Assembly: GCF_947501425.1 (NCBI RefSeq)
Contig: NZ_CANMVN010000008.1
Span: forward strand, 1 to 64,000
Source of the DNA: an uncultured Psychroserpens sp.
GTDB lineage: Bacteria > Bacteroidota > Bacteroidia > Flavobacteriales > Flavobacteriaceae
Direction: 5' to 3'
DNA length: 64,000 nt
The notes under the pieces were generated by a model. The model was given only the letters and a program-made list of their open reading frames with translations, was not told the DNA's origin and searched no databases. Position 1 is the first letter of the stretch. Each line of letters begins with the position of its first letter. Positions 34,020-42,672 of this stretch are shown one piece after another. Both the position numbers and the translations under genes were made by a program.

Positions 34020-34747
34020 AGATTGGTTTTTAATTCATCAAAAAAGTTGTCGTCGTTTTCGAATGCTGTGCCTATCACTACCAGATCAGCTCCAGAATTA
34101 TAAGCTGCTTCTAATTGCTGCTTGCTTCGTATTCCGCCTCCAACTATAAGCGGTATATTTAAATCTTGCTTAACAAAACTAATAATTTCCTCTGGTACTG
34201 GATGCAGTGCTCCACTTCCCGCTTCAAGATATATGAGTTGCATTCCTAATAGTTCTCCAGCCTTAGCCGTATCAACAATTAATTGAGACTGATCTCTGGG
34301 TAAAGGTTGAGTTTGCGTTACTTTTTCTACTGAAGTTGGCTTCCCGTTTTCTATCAATATATAACCTGTTGGAATTACCTCTAGATTTGAACCTCTAAGC
34401 TTTGAAATTGCTTCAACATGTTTTCCAATAAGAAAATTAGCATTATCACCAGAGATCAGTGATAAAAACAAAAGCGCATTTGCATTATCAGTGATCTGTG
34501 TCACATCACCTGGAAATAAAACTACAGGTAAATTAGTATGTCTATTAATTTCAGAAACTAAATGATCGGTCACATGATCAGCTACAGTACTTCCACCAAC
34601 AAAAATATGTGTCGCAATAGATCTATTAACTTTACTAATAAAATCATCCACCATTTCAATGGACATTTTATCAGGATCAATTAAAACTGCTAACAACTTT
34701 TTTTTATCTGAAATAGAACGCAGTATGTTATTATAAATCTCTTTCAT
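34016..34747 (-). CDS. Geranylgeranylglyceryl / heptaprenylglyceryl phosphate synthase
   Basis: A 243-residue TIM-barrel prenyltransferase of the PcrB/GGGPS family. Visible motifs: LAVLIDPDKM near residue 20, HIFVGGSTV at about 48-56, YLEAGSGALHPVP at about 172-184 and PLIVGGGIRSKQQLEAAYNSGADLVVIGTAFE at the C-terminus, which form the phosphate and prenyl-diphosphate sites. It joins a polyprenyl diphosphate to glycerol-1-phosphate, the first ether-lipid step of Archaea. Homologues are regular in Flavobacteria, but the product's use is unclear. It abuts the phosphopantetheinyl transferase gene. Confidence 0.9.
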   Translation of the reverse strand: MKEIYNNILRSISDKKKLLAVLIDPDKMSIEMVDDFISKVNRSIATHIFVGGSTVADHVTDHLVSEINRHTNLPVVLFPGDVTQITDNANALLFLSLISGDNANFLIGKHVEAISKLRGSNLEVIPTGYILIENGKPTSVEKVTQTQPLPRDQSQLIVDTAKAGELLGMQLIYLEAGSGALHPVPEEIISFVKQDLNIPLIVGGGIRSKQQLEAAYNSGADLVVIGTAFENDDNFFDELKTNL

Positions 34748-35374
34748 CTAAGTTGTAACAAAAGCGCATGTAAATCCTTCAAATTCTAAAAAATGCGTCT
34801 TATATCTATATTTTTTTCCTTCATAATCAATCCATGCAACAGTCTCTCCATCAGCTAACATAAAAGGAATGACCAAAAAGTGCTCTCTAAACAACATACC
34901 AGGTGTGGCAAACAACTTATAAAGCGACTCTTTAACACCCCAAATCACTGTTAGCTTTTTTATGTATTCTGTATCGTGTTCAGATAAATAATTAAACTCG
35001 TAATCAATAAACTTCTTAGCTATGATAGCAATTTTTGAGCGTTGTTTTTCTATATCAATACCTACTTCAGAATCGCTTATAATCACTCCCGAAAACGTAA
35101 ATGAATGCGTAATCGAAATATACTTTCCATCTTTTAAATGTGGCTTACCATTATCATCATAATACAGATCCTGATCAGTATATCCAAAATCTCTAAGCAG
35201 ATGTCTAACACTTAAAAACCCACGTTGATGTAACTCGCTTTTCATTCCTGATACGCGTTCTAAACTATTCGGTTTTAAATCTAAAGGTTCTAGAAGATCA
35301 TTATAAGACTCTGTAATCTTCCAGATTTTAACAGTAGTTTGTGAGTTAGGATGAAGGGTTTTATAAAGTGGCAT
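34748..35374 (-). CDS. 4'-phosphopantetheinyl transferase superfamily protein
   Basis: A 208-residue enzyme that transfers phosphopantetheine from CoA to a carrier-protein serine. The Sfp-type signature is EVGIDIEKQRSKI (Mg-binding D-x-E) with VIWGVKESLYKLF 35-40 residues later, and GKPHLKDGKYISITHSFTF in front. It is probably the first gene of the operon that continues with GGGP synthase and the thiamine genes, since it is divergent from ahcY. Its carrier protein (fatty acid ACP or a secondary pathway) cannot be told. Confidence 0.9.
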   Translation of the reverse strand: MPLYKTLHPNSQTTVKIWKITESYNDLLEPLDLKPNSLERVSGMKSELHQRGFLSVRHLLRDFGYTDQDLYYDDNGKPHLKDGKYISITHSFTFSGVIISDSEVGIDIEKQRSKIAIIAKKFIDYEFNYLSEHDTEYIKKLTVIWGVKESLYKLFATPGMLFREHFLVIPFMLADGETVAWIDYEGKKYRYKTHFLEFEGFTCAFVTT

Positions 35375-35397
35375 TTAATTATCTGAAACTTAATGGT

Positions 35398-35405
35398 TAT
35401 CTTTG
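35398..35405 (+). promoter_or_regulatory. ahcY promoter -7 element
   Basis: TATCTTTG followed by CA, an exact TAnnTTTG match. It predicts an ahcY leader of about 105 nt that begins with a small hairpin (CGCC TTA GGCG, 35409-35419). Confidence 0.5.
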
Positions 35406-35514
35406 CAGCGCCTTAGGCGAAATAAACAATTTAGACAGGCGAATTTAACCAATTTTAAGCTCTAAAGCCAAAGGTCTCGTACATTTAAAATTTAGAAAGA
35501 CAAAAAATAGACAA

Positions 35515-36828
35515 ATGAGTAAAACTATGACTTACGTACCATACAAAGTAAAAGACATGTCTCTTGCTGCTTGGGGAAGAAAGGAAATTGAATTAGCTGA
35601 AGCAGAAATGCCAGGATTGATGAGCCTTCGTGAAGAATACAAAGATTCTCAACCACTTAAAGGAGCACGTATTGCCGGATGTCTTCATATGACCATCCAA
35701 ACTGCTGTTCTTATAGAAACGCTTCAGGCTTTAGGTGCTGAAGTAACATGGAGTTCATGTAATATTTTCTCGACACAAGATCAAGCTGCTGCTGCTATTG
35801 CAGACGCTGGAACTGCTGTTTATGCATGGAAAGACATGACCGAAGAAGAGTTTGACTGGTGTATTGAGCAAACCTTATTCTTTGGTGAAGATCGTCAACC
35901 ACTTAATATGATTCTTGATGATGGTGGTGATCTTACTAATATGGTTTTAGATAAATATCCAGAATTAGCCTCTGGAATTAAAGGATTATCTGAAGAAACA
36001 ACAACTGGTGTTCACCGTTTATATGAGCGTGTAAAGAACGGAACTTTACCTATGCCAGCAATTAACGTTAATGACTCTGTGACTAAATCAAAGTTTGACA
36101 ATAAATATGGTTGTAAAGAAAGTGCAGTAGATGCCATTCGTCGTGCTACAGATGTAATGCTTGCTGGAAAGCGTGTAACAGTTTGTGGTTATGGAGATGT
36201 TGGTAAAGGAACTGCTGCTTCTTTCAAAGGAGCTGGAAGTATTGTTACTGTAACTGAGATTGATCCAATTTGTGCATTACAAGCTGCAATGGATGGTTTT
36301 GAAGTAAAACGTTTAGAGACCGTTGTAGGTAATTCTGATATTGTGATTACTACTACAGGAAATAAAGACATTGTTCGTGCAGAGCACTTCAAAGCAATGA
36401 AAGATAAAACCATAGTTTGTAACATCGGACATTTTGATAACGAAATTCAAATGGCCTGGTTAAATGAGAACTACGGAAATACGAAAAATACCATCAAGCC
36501 ACAAGTTGATAAATATACCGTAGACGGAAAAGACATCATCATATTAGCTGAAGGTCGTTTAGTAAATTTAGGTTGTGCCACTGGTCATCCAAGTTTTGTA
36601 ATGAGTAATTCATTTACCAACCAAACCTTAGCACAAATTGAACTTTGGAACAATAGTGATAACTATGGCAACGAGGTATATATGTTACCAAAACACCTAG
36701 ATGAAAAAGTTGCTAAATTACATTTAGAAAAGATTGGTGTTGAGTTAACAGAACTTAAAGAATACCAAGCTGAGTATATTGGTGTAACTGTTGAAGGTCC
36801 TTATAAACCTGAGCATTACAGATACTAA
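35515..36828 (+). CDS. ahcY: Adenosylhomocysteinase
   Basis: A 437-residue NAD-dependent enzyme that splits S-adenosylhomocysteine into adenosine and homocysteine, relieving inhibition of methyltransferases. Typical blocks: [48 protein letters not shown], the NAD-binding [17 protein letters not shown] (about 222-238), and the C-terminal KPEHYRY that reaches into the neighbouring subunit. The length is standard for the tetrameric bacterial form. It is a single gene with its own promoter and a terminator at 36896. Confidence 0.97.
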   Translation: MSKTMTYVPYKVKDMSLAAWGRKEIELAEAEMPGLMSLREEYKDSQPLKGARIAGCLHMTIQTAVLIETLQALGAEVTWSSCNIFSTQDQAAAAIADAGTAVYAWKDMTEEEFDWCIEQTLFFGEDRQPLNMILDDGGDLTNMVLDKYPELASGIKGLSEETTTGVHRLYERVKNGTLPMPAINVNDSVTKSKFDNKYGCKESAVDAIRRATDVMLAGKRVTVCGYGDVGKGTAASFKGAGSIVTVTEIDPICALQAAMDGFEVKRLETVVGNSDIVITTTGNKDIVRAEHFKAMKDKTIVCNIGHFDNEIQMAWLNENYGNTKNTIKPQVDKYTVDGKDIIILAEGRLVNLGCATGHPSFVMSNSFTNQTLAQIELWNNSDNYGNEVYMLPKHLDEKVAKLHLEKIGVELTELKEYQAEYIGVTVEGPYKPEHYRY

Positions 36829-36840
36829 TACAATTTTAGA

Positions 36841-36867
36841 TGTCACACTGAGCGGAGTCGAAGTGTA
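36841..36867. repeat. REP-like half-unit after ahcY
   Basis: TGTCACACTGAGCGGAGTCG followed by AAGTGT; nearly the same as the half-unit at 56804-56829. It lies 13 bases after the ahcY stop codon. Confidence 0.65.
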
Positions 36868-36895
36868 ACCAAAGAATCTCAATATTTATTTGAAG

Positions 36896-36922
36896 ACCCT
36901 TACAGCAATGTGAGGGTTTTTT
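36896..36922 (+). terminator. ahcY terminator
   Basis: Stem ACCCT-T-ACA / TGT-G-AGGGT with a GCAA loop and six T. It is the first strong terminator after the ahcY stop. Confidence 0.8.
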
Positions 36923-36926
36923 ATTT

Positions 36927-37025
36927 GGGCAATTCCAACTCCACTAAAGCGTCGTTGCACCACGCTTTCCGTTGTATCTTTTTTTCGTGCCTCAAAAAAG
37001 GATGCCACTGCAATCATTATTGCAA
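36927..37025. repeat. Copy of a dispersed flavobacterial repeat, degenerate
   Basis: The segments GGGC...CGCTTTCCG..., ATCTTTTTT and CAAAAAAGGATGCCACTGCA follow in the order of a roughly 100-base element that I recall from many Flavobacteriaceae genomes, where it ends CAATCCCTAACGC or CAATCCCTCACGC. The T-run and A-run can pair to form a hairpin. The 3' end is changed in this copy. Identification is from memory and needs a search. Confidence 0.4.
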
Positions 37026-37038
37026 TAACAAATACCAT

Positions 37039-37083
37039 CGTCACTTCGAGTAATGACGAAGTACGAGGCATTGTATCGAGAAG
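37039..37083. repeat. REP-like repeat remnant
   Basis: CGTCACTTCGAGTAATGACG followed by AAGTACGAG...ATCGAGAAGT, similar in layout to the REP-like half-units but with a changed core. It touches the stop codon of the gene ending at 37084. Confidence 0.4.
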
Positions 37084-37854
37084 TTAATACCCCGTCACCA
37101 ACAAACCTCTTGCACCTTTAAGTCCACATTTTTGATACTGGTTATAAGCTTTGGCAGCACGCTCTCTAATTTGTGCATCTGTTTCATTTAAAATCCAGCC
37201 ATCAATAGCCCATTTCAGAGTGTAGGCCTCTGGAGCCATCAATCCCGTTGACCATACTAATGGATTTACTTTAGTCTGCTCCAAATAAGATTTAAAATAA
37301 TCTTTACTAATACAAGCCAAAATTATTGCATCACGTTTATCATTATTTAAAGAACTGAAGTTTCCTTGAACATTAAATTCCATTAATCCGTTATGACCAA
37401 TATAAGCTTGTAATTGCGATGCACCACCAAAACTTAAAGTACTATTTTTATGTGCGATATTAACCGGATTTCTACCTGCAGAAGCTTCTAAAAAATCTTT
37501 TATAGTTTGCTTGATGTATTTTCCGTCATAAGCATCAGCCAAAAGATATGTATTACTCCTTTTATGTTTGAATAATATACGTTCTAAAATAGGATGTCCA
37601 GTATTCTTTTCCGAAGAGATAAACGTCCAATCCTTGCTATTCTTAAAATGTGTTTTTACACCATACAAAGCAGACCAATACAGATTGCCTTTTATGTCCT
37701 GACCATTCCCCAGCTTAGATGGAACAGGAACAATACCTTGGTTGATATTATCGCATAACGCAACAAATACGTGAATGGTCTTTACAGGTTTAATCTGTTG
37801 TGAAAATCCTGTGGCATAAAAAAGATACAATGTAAAAAATAATATTCGATTCAT
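37084..37854 (-). CDS. Secreted hypothetical protein (256 aa)
   Basis: Not recognised with certainty. Residues 1-19 form a signal peptide (ILFFTLYLFYATGFSQ). The mature protein begins KPVKTIHVFVALCDNINQGIVPVP, contains GGASQLQAYIGHNGLMEF and DAIILACISKDYF, and ends GLKGARGLLVTGY. The alternation of short hydrophobic strands with H-x-G and A-C-I-S suggests an alpha/beta enzyme-like fold somewhat like caspase or C13 peptidases (His in GHNG, Cys in ACIS); this is speculative. It is predicted to be periplasmic or extracellular and is a single gene. Confidence 0.65.
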   Translation of the reverse strand: MNRILFFTLYLFYATGFSQQIKPVKTIHVFVALCDNINQGIVPVPSKLGNGQDIKGNLYWSALYGVKTHFKNSKDWTFISSEKNTGHPILERILFKHKRSNTYLLADAYDGKYIKQTIKDFLEASAGRNPVNIAHKNSTLSFGGASQLQAYIGHNGLMEFNVQGNFSSLNNDKRDAIILACISKDYFKSYLEQTKVNPLVWSTGLMAPEAYTLKWAIDGWILNETDAQIRERAAKAYNQYQKCGLKGARGLLVTGY

Positions 37855-37952
37855 AATTATAGAACGACCAATTCATTACAAATAGTATTAAATTGTAAAA
37901 GTCTCACACATCGAAAAGTAATTTAGTACTTTTAGATATCAAACAGTATTTT

Positions 37953-38417
37953 TTGAAATTAGTTACCAATATACAAAACCTCTTAACTGAGATTGAACGA
38001 CGAATTCCTGATGCTCAAAAAGCAGATTTAAATATTTCCAAATCTAATATAGCCTGGCATTTAGATCATAGTCTAAAAGTAGTTAATGGTGTGACTGGAA
38101 TGCTGGTCAAATCTGATGTTAAAGATTATAAGAGCAACTTTAATAAATGGCGCTTGATTTGTTTTGGGTTTAACTTTATTCCAAGAGGGAGAGGCAAAGC
38201 TCCTAAAGTGGTTCGTCCTCCTGAAATTGTAAAGGTTGAAGATATCAAACAACAACTGGAACAAGCGAAAAGCAACATTGATCCTTTGAAAGATGTACCG
38301 AAACATGCAAATTTCAAACATCCAGTTTTTGGTGTTTTAAATAAGAAACAAACGCTAAAGTTTATCAAATTACACACCCAACACCACCTTAAAATAATTG
38401 ATGATATATGTCGCTAA
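37953..38417 (+). CDS. DUF1569 / DinB-like protein
   Basis: A 154-residue soluble helical protein. Histidines at AWHLDHSLKVV (about 35-45) and KLHTQHHLKIIDD near the C-terminus, with KHANFKHPVFGVLNKKQTLKF before it, give the metal-binding layout of the DinB/DUF1569 four-helix family. Members include bacillithiol- or mycothiol-dependent transferases; the activity here is unknown. The only usable start is the TTG at 37953. Its stop codon is part of the left arm of the terminator at 38416. Confidence 0.7.
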   Translation: MKLVTNIQNLLTEIERRIPDAQKADLNISKSNIAWHLDHSLKVVNGVTGMLVKSDVKDYKSNFNKWRLICFGFNFIPRGRGKAPKVVRPPEIVKVEDIKQQLEQAKSNIDPLKDVPKHANFKHPVFGVLNKKQTLKFIKLHTQHHLKIIDDICR

Positions 38418-38448
38418 AAAAACCTCTCTATCTCTAGAAAGGTTTTTT
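38416..38448. terminator. Bidirectional terminator
   Basis: AAAAAACCT / AGGTTTTTT around a 14-base loop, between the convergent genes ending at 38417 and 38469. Confidence 0.75.
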
Positions 38449-38468
38449 AGTTAACGTTTTTAATTATT

Positions 38469-40556
38469 CTATTTCTTCGGATGAACCAACTTCATCTCAT
38501 CAATCAAATGGGTTGCACCAGCATACTTATCTACAATGAAAAGTACATAACGCAAATCGACCATAATGTTTCGGCAAATTTCAGGATCGTAGTAGATATC
38601 ACTCATAGTACCTTCCCAAACACGATCAAAATTTAATCCTACTAAATTTCCTTCAGCATCAATCGCTGGGCTTCCAGAGTTTCCTCCTGTAGTATGGTTA
38701 GTTCCTAAGAAACAAATTGGTAGTTTTCCGTTTGAGTCTGCATATTGTCCGTAATCTTTCGCTTCATATAAATCTCTTAATTTTTGAGGCACATCAAATT
38801 CGTAGTCACCTGGTACATATTTCTCGATAACACCATCCAGATAAGTTACAGGGTTATAATACACTGCATCTCTGGGTGCATAACCGTTCACTTTTCCGTA
38901 GGTCACACGAAGTGTACTATTAGCGTCTGGAAAATAACGTTCTTCAGGCATCACTTCCATTAAAGCTTTCATGTATGTGGTTTGAAGCGCATTAATCTCT
39001 GTATTAATTTGTTGAAACTGTGGCTCTAGAGTGTTGTAAAATTCTTGAACCATAGGCTTTGCATATGTATACGCTGCATCTTCATTTAATCTTTTAATCA
39101 CAGTAGCTGCATCGCCTTCGAGTAACTTTAAGGCACTATCTAAATTAGTAAATGCTGTTTGGTCATAGATAGAAGCATCATAGGTTTTTGCATATAACGG
39201 CATTACTGATTCAAATACACCTCGATCTACTTTCGCGTTGTAGTTCTTATGAATACCCTTTAAACGACTTACCATAGATCCCCGAGCCTTTTCAAATGCA
39301 GCATCTCCTCTACTACCAGCCATTTCCATTTGTGCAAGACGAAACATCATTTGCATCAATTCATTTGTTCTGATAAATACTTCAATAAAGTTGTTTCGCT
39401 TTACATTTACAGATTCAAACTCAGCATACAAACGATCAAATTCTGGCAGGAGATTTCCATATTCTTCTGTTTTTCCTTGAGCTTTTAGAGCTTTGACAAA
39501 CTCACTTTCAAACTCACGTTTAATAGCTACAGCGCCACTTTTTTCGATTCCAAGATTTTCTCCAATCCATTTTTTCCAAGCGTTAGCAATTCTAGCTTGC
39601 TTTGAGGCATACTGAATACGAATCTGATCATCAGCCTTCATATTGGCATCGATTACTTTTAGAGCTGCTTCTCTAATAGCAATATTTGACGGATTCAATT
39701 TTTGAGTGATCTGCTCTACAGCAACGGCAGGAAGATACTCATTGGTACGACCTGGAAACCCAAAAACCATTGTAAAATCACCTTCAGCTATGCCATCTAG
39801 AGACACTGGCAAGAAATGTTTTGGTGTATAAGGCACATTGTCTTTACTGTATTTTGCAGGACGATTATTTTTATCGGCATAGATTCTAAACATCGAAAAA
39901 TCGCCAGTATGTCTTGGCCAAACCCAGTTATCGGTATCGCTACCAAACTTACCAATACTACTTGGAGGTGCGCCAACCAATCGTACATCATCAAAACGCT
40001 CTGTAACAAATAGGTAGTACTGATTTCCTTTATAGAATGGTCTTATTTTTATGCCTTGCCATGCTTCTTTTTGAGTTGCTTTTACAACACCGTTTCTATT
40101 GATATCAATTTTTGATTGCTTCTCTCTCGGACTCATAGCGTCTGTTACACCTGCAAGCATAGCATCAGTTACATCTTCAATTCTAACGATGAATTCTACG
40201 TATAATCCCTCATTTGGAATTTCCTCCTCCAGAGACATGGCCCAAAATCCATCCTTCAAATAATCATTCTCTAGTGATGAATGAGATTGTATTTGACTAA
40301 AACCACAGTGATGGTTAGTCAATAATAGTCCTTTTGGAGAAATCACTTCACTGGTGCAACCACCATTAAAATGACCGATTGCATCTTTAAGACTAGAGTT
40401 ATTGACATCATAAATATCTTGAGCTGTAAGTTTGCTTCCAAGACTTTGCATTTCGTCTTCATTCATACCTTCTAGTAACGAAGGAATCCACATGCCACCT
40501 TGTTGAGCTGACAGTTGAAGAACAATAAAAAAGAGGATAAATTTTAAGAATCGCAT
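38469..40556 (-). CDS. S46 family dipeptidyl-peptidase, DPP11 type
   Basis: A 695-residue secreted serine exopeptidase. The signal peptide is about 1-18; the catalytic His lies in LLLTNHHCGFSQ, and the nucleophile Ser627 in TTGGNSGSPAIDAEG. The residue that sets P1 specificity in this family follows GLNFD and is Arg (Arg645), as in DPP11, which removes dipeptides after Asp or Glu; DPP7 has Gly there. The C-terminus VDLRYVLFIVDKYAG is conserved. It acts in the periplasm to shorten peptides taken up as nutrients. The DPP11 assignment rests on that one residue and its surroundings. Confidence 0.92.
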   Translation of the reverse strand: MRFLKFILFFIVLQLSAQQGGMWIPSLLEGMNEDEMQSLGSKLTAQDIYDVNNSSLKDAIGHFNGGCTSEVISPKGLLLTNHHCGFSQIQSHSSLENDYLKDGFWAMSLEEEIPNEGLYVEFIVRIEDVTDAMLAGVTDAMSPREKQSKIDINRNGVVKATQKEAWQGIKIRPFYKGNQYYLFVTERFDDVRLVGAPPSSIGKFGSDTDNWVWPRHTGDFSMFRIYADKNNRPAKYSKDNVPYTPKHFLPVSLDGIAEGDFTMVFGFPGRTNEYLPAVAVEQITQKLNPSNIAIREAALKVIDANMKADDQIRIQYASKQARIANAWKKWIGENLGIEKSGAVAIKREFESEFVKALKAQGKTEEYGNLLPEFDRLYAEFESVNVKRNNFIEVFIRTNELMQMMFRLAQMEMAGSRGDAAFEKARGSMVSRLKGIHKNYNAKVDRGVFESVMPLYAKTYDASIYDQTAFTNLDSALKLLEGDAATVIKRLNEDAAYTYAKPMVQEFYNTLEPQFQQINTEINALQTTYMKALMEVMPEERYFPDANSTLRVTYGKVNGYAPRDAVYYNPVTYLDGVIEKYVPGDYEFDVPQKLRDLYEAKDYGQYADSNGKLPICFLGTNHTTGGNSGSPAIDAEGNLVGLNFDRVWEGTMSDIYYDPEICRNIMVDLRYVLFIVDKYAGATHLIDEMKLVHPKK

Positions 40557-40607
40557 AGTGTGTTTAATTTAATGTGCATAAAGATAAAAAAGATACTGAA
40601 AGTTCAC

Positions 40608-41378
40608 TTAATTAGCTGGCACATTCAATCGTTTGTTTACAATCCAACTTGAAATAAGATTTTTATTAGTTGTAATTTCTGCAAAAACATAAATATTTGA
40701 AGAAAAGCAAGGTGAAGTTTTAGCCAATTCAATTACCACTTTGTCATCACAATAACTAGAATGTAAAAAGTAAAGTTCTTTATCTTTTAAAAGCACATAA
40801 CCTACGTGATTATCAAGGCCAACAAAATAAATCCCGTTAGCGTATACCGAATTTATGTTCTGCTTTAAGGATTCAAAAGAGAGTCCAGAATAGATCTTTA
40901 ATTCATCTCTGGATTGAAGCATACGAGCTTCTGTGAGACCAGCTTGCTGAGCCATTTTGTAACGATTTAGATTAAATCCTAAATGCTTCAAGGTGGTAGA
41001 CACAAAATAACCACAAGCTATTTCACCATCATTAGGTGTATTGGTATGACCGTTGAAATCCCACTCTGTACCATACCAATGTGGTACAATATCATTTAAC
41101 AATTTTGAGTACACATAATGAGATGCACTATCAATAGCTTTAGTGCTATTGGTTTGAAATACCCTTTTGAAATAGGCTTTATCTCTTGCAATAGTATTTT
41201 TTATAGAGTTATAATTCCCTTTTGGTTTAAAATTAATATGGAGTTTTAATGAATCTAGAGAAGGTGCCTCTTCTCCATCAATATCAAATTCTATCTGTGG
41301 TTCTTCCGTAATATTTTGATTCACGACAATAGAATTTTCAGTCTTTATTTGACATGAAAAAACTAAGACAAGCAGCAA
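40608..41378 (-). CDS. Lipoprotein with NlpC/P60-like cysteine peptidase layout
   Basis: About 256 residues. The lipobox LVLVFSC precedes a mature part with GEIACGYFVSTTL (Cys122 in TTG-start numbering) and GLDNHVGYVLL (His191), the Cys-His order of papain-like NlpC/P60 enzymes. The TTG at 41378 leaves a signal peptide with no positively charged n-region. In-frame codons further upstream (bases 41379-41411) read LIRLTIKTLLPL, a perfect signal-peptide beginning, but contain no ATG, GTG or TTG. A non-standard start (ATA or ATC) is possible. Function: cell-wall or small amide hydrolysis, not shown. Confidence 0.65.
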   Translation of the reverse strand: MLLVLVFSCQIKTENSIVVNQNITEEPQIEFDIDGEEAPSLDSLKLHINFKPKGNYNSIKNTIARDKAYFKRVFQTNSTKAIDSASHYVYSKLLNDIVPHWYGTEWDFNGHTNTPNDGEIACGYFVSTTLKHLGFNLNRYKMAQQAGLTEARMLQSRDELKIYSGLSFESLKQNINSVYANGIYFVGLDNHVGYVLLKDKELYFLHSSYCDDKVVIELAKTSPCFSSNIYVFAEITTNKNLISSWIVNKRLNVPAN

Positions 41379-41455
41379 AGGCAGAAGTGTTTTGATAGTT
41401 AAGCGTATTAGTTACTAACAGTACAACTCTTTTTTCTTTTAAATATTATCATTAG

Positions 41456-41463
41456 TATATTTA
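41456..41463 (+). promoter_or_regulatory. Possible aminotransferase promoter four bases from the ATG
   Basis: TATATTTA (one mismatch to TAnnTTTG), then CAAT and the ATG at 41468. The arrangement is the same as at uppP and glyS. Confidence 0.3.
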
Positions 41464-41467
41464 CAAT

Positions 41468-42610
41468 ATGCAAGTAAAGCCAAAACTTACCAACGTCGAA
41501 ACATCTATATTTTCAGTCATGAGTGCTTTAGCTAATAAGCACGATGCCATCAATTTATCTCAAGGGTTTCCAAATTTTAAAAGTGATCAAAAACTTATAG
41601 ATGCCGTCTCAAAAGCTATGAATTCTGGTTATAATCAATATGCACCAATGCCTGGACATTTTGAGTTGCGGCAAGCCATATCAAAAAAATTTGAACATCT
41701 ATACAGTTCTAGTTATCATCCTGAAACGGAAATCACAATAACAGCTGGTGCTACTCAGGCTATTTTCACTATAATTTCAACGTTTGTAAGTCCTGGTGAT
41801 GAAGTGATTATTTTTAAACCTGCCTATGATTGTTACCAACCAGCTATAGAACTCAATGGTGGAAAAACAAGAGCTATTGCTCTCAAAGCACCTACCTATC
41901 AAATTGATTGGAATGTGGTTAAAAAAAACATCAACAGCAACACAAAACTGATTATCATAAATACACCTCACAACCCGAGTGGCACAGTGATGAGCACATC
42001 TGATATGCTTAAACTTGAAGAACTTACCAATGGGACAGATATAATTGTTTTAAGTGATGAAGTGTATGAACATATTATTTTTGATGGCAAGCAACATCAA
42101 AGCGTATGTCGGTTTAAAAACCTGAAACAACGCAGTTTTATTACAGCTTCTTTTGGTAAAACATTTCACAATACAGGATGGAAAATAGGCTATTGTTGTG
42201 CTCCAAAAACACTAATGGAAGCGTTTAGAAATGTACATCAGTTTAATGTCTTTTCAGTACATCATCCCACTCAAAAAGCATTATCAGACTACCTAAAAGA
42301 ACCGAGTCATTATTTAGGTCTTTCTGATTTTTATCAAAAAAAGCGAGACATATTTCTGAATTTAATAAAAGATTCGAAGTTTAAATTCACACCCTCAAAA
42401 GGCACCTATTTCCAAGTATTGGACTATTCTGATATATCAAACGAGTATGATGTAGATATGGCAAAACGTTTAACCATAGAAAAGGGGATCGCATCTATAC
42501 CATTATCTGTATTTAATGATGAGCAACGTGACGATAAAGTATTGCGTTTCTGCTTTGCTAAAACCGATGACACATTGAAACAAGCTTCAGAAATTTTGAA
42601 TAAAATTTAA
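41468..42610 (+). CDS. PLP-dependent aminotransferase, methionine/glutamine transaminase type
   Basis: A 380-residue class I/II aminotransferase. Features: INLSQGFPNFKSD, TAGATQAIF, NTPHNPSGTV, LSDEVYEHIIFDG, and the PLP lysine K231 in TASFGKTFHNTGWKIGY. The GQGFP/FGKTFHxTGWK pattern is that of the YbdL/kynurenine-glutamine transaminase group, which favours methionine, glutamine and aromatic amino acids. The nitrilase-like omega-amidase at 45010 could process the alpha-ketoglutaramate that forms when glutamine is the donor, as YbdL and YafV are thought to do in methionine salvage. Confidence 0.9.
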   Translation: MQVKPKLTNVETSIFSVMSALANKHDAINLSQGFPNFKSDQKLIDAVSKAMNSGYNQYAPMPGHFELRQAISKKFEHLYSSSYHPETEITITAGATQAIFTIISTFVSPGDEVIIFKPAYDCYQPAIELNGGKTRAIALKAPTYQIDWNVVKKNINSNTKLIIINTPHNPSGTVMSTSDMLKLEELTNGTDIIVLSDEVYEHIIFDGKQHQSVCRFKNLKQRSFITASFGKTFHNTGWKIGYCCAPKTLMEAFRNVHQFNVFSVHHPTQKALSDYLKEPSHYLGLSDFYQKKRDIFLNLIKDSKFKFTPSKGTYFQVLDYSDISNEYDVDMAKRLTIEKGIASIPLSVFNDEQRDDKVLRFCFAKTDDTLKQASEILNKI

Positions 42611-42672
42611 CGAATGTTTAAGTGACTTTTTTAACAATTATGTGTTTATTAATTAGAACACAAAATAAATTA

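Noticed and set aside
36886..37071. 61-codon open frame on the minus strand between ahcY and the secreted protein gene
   Set aside because: It runs across a terminator, a dispersed repeat and a REP-like remnant; composition follows the repeats, and no signal or family is seen.
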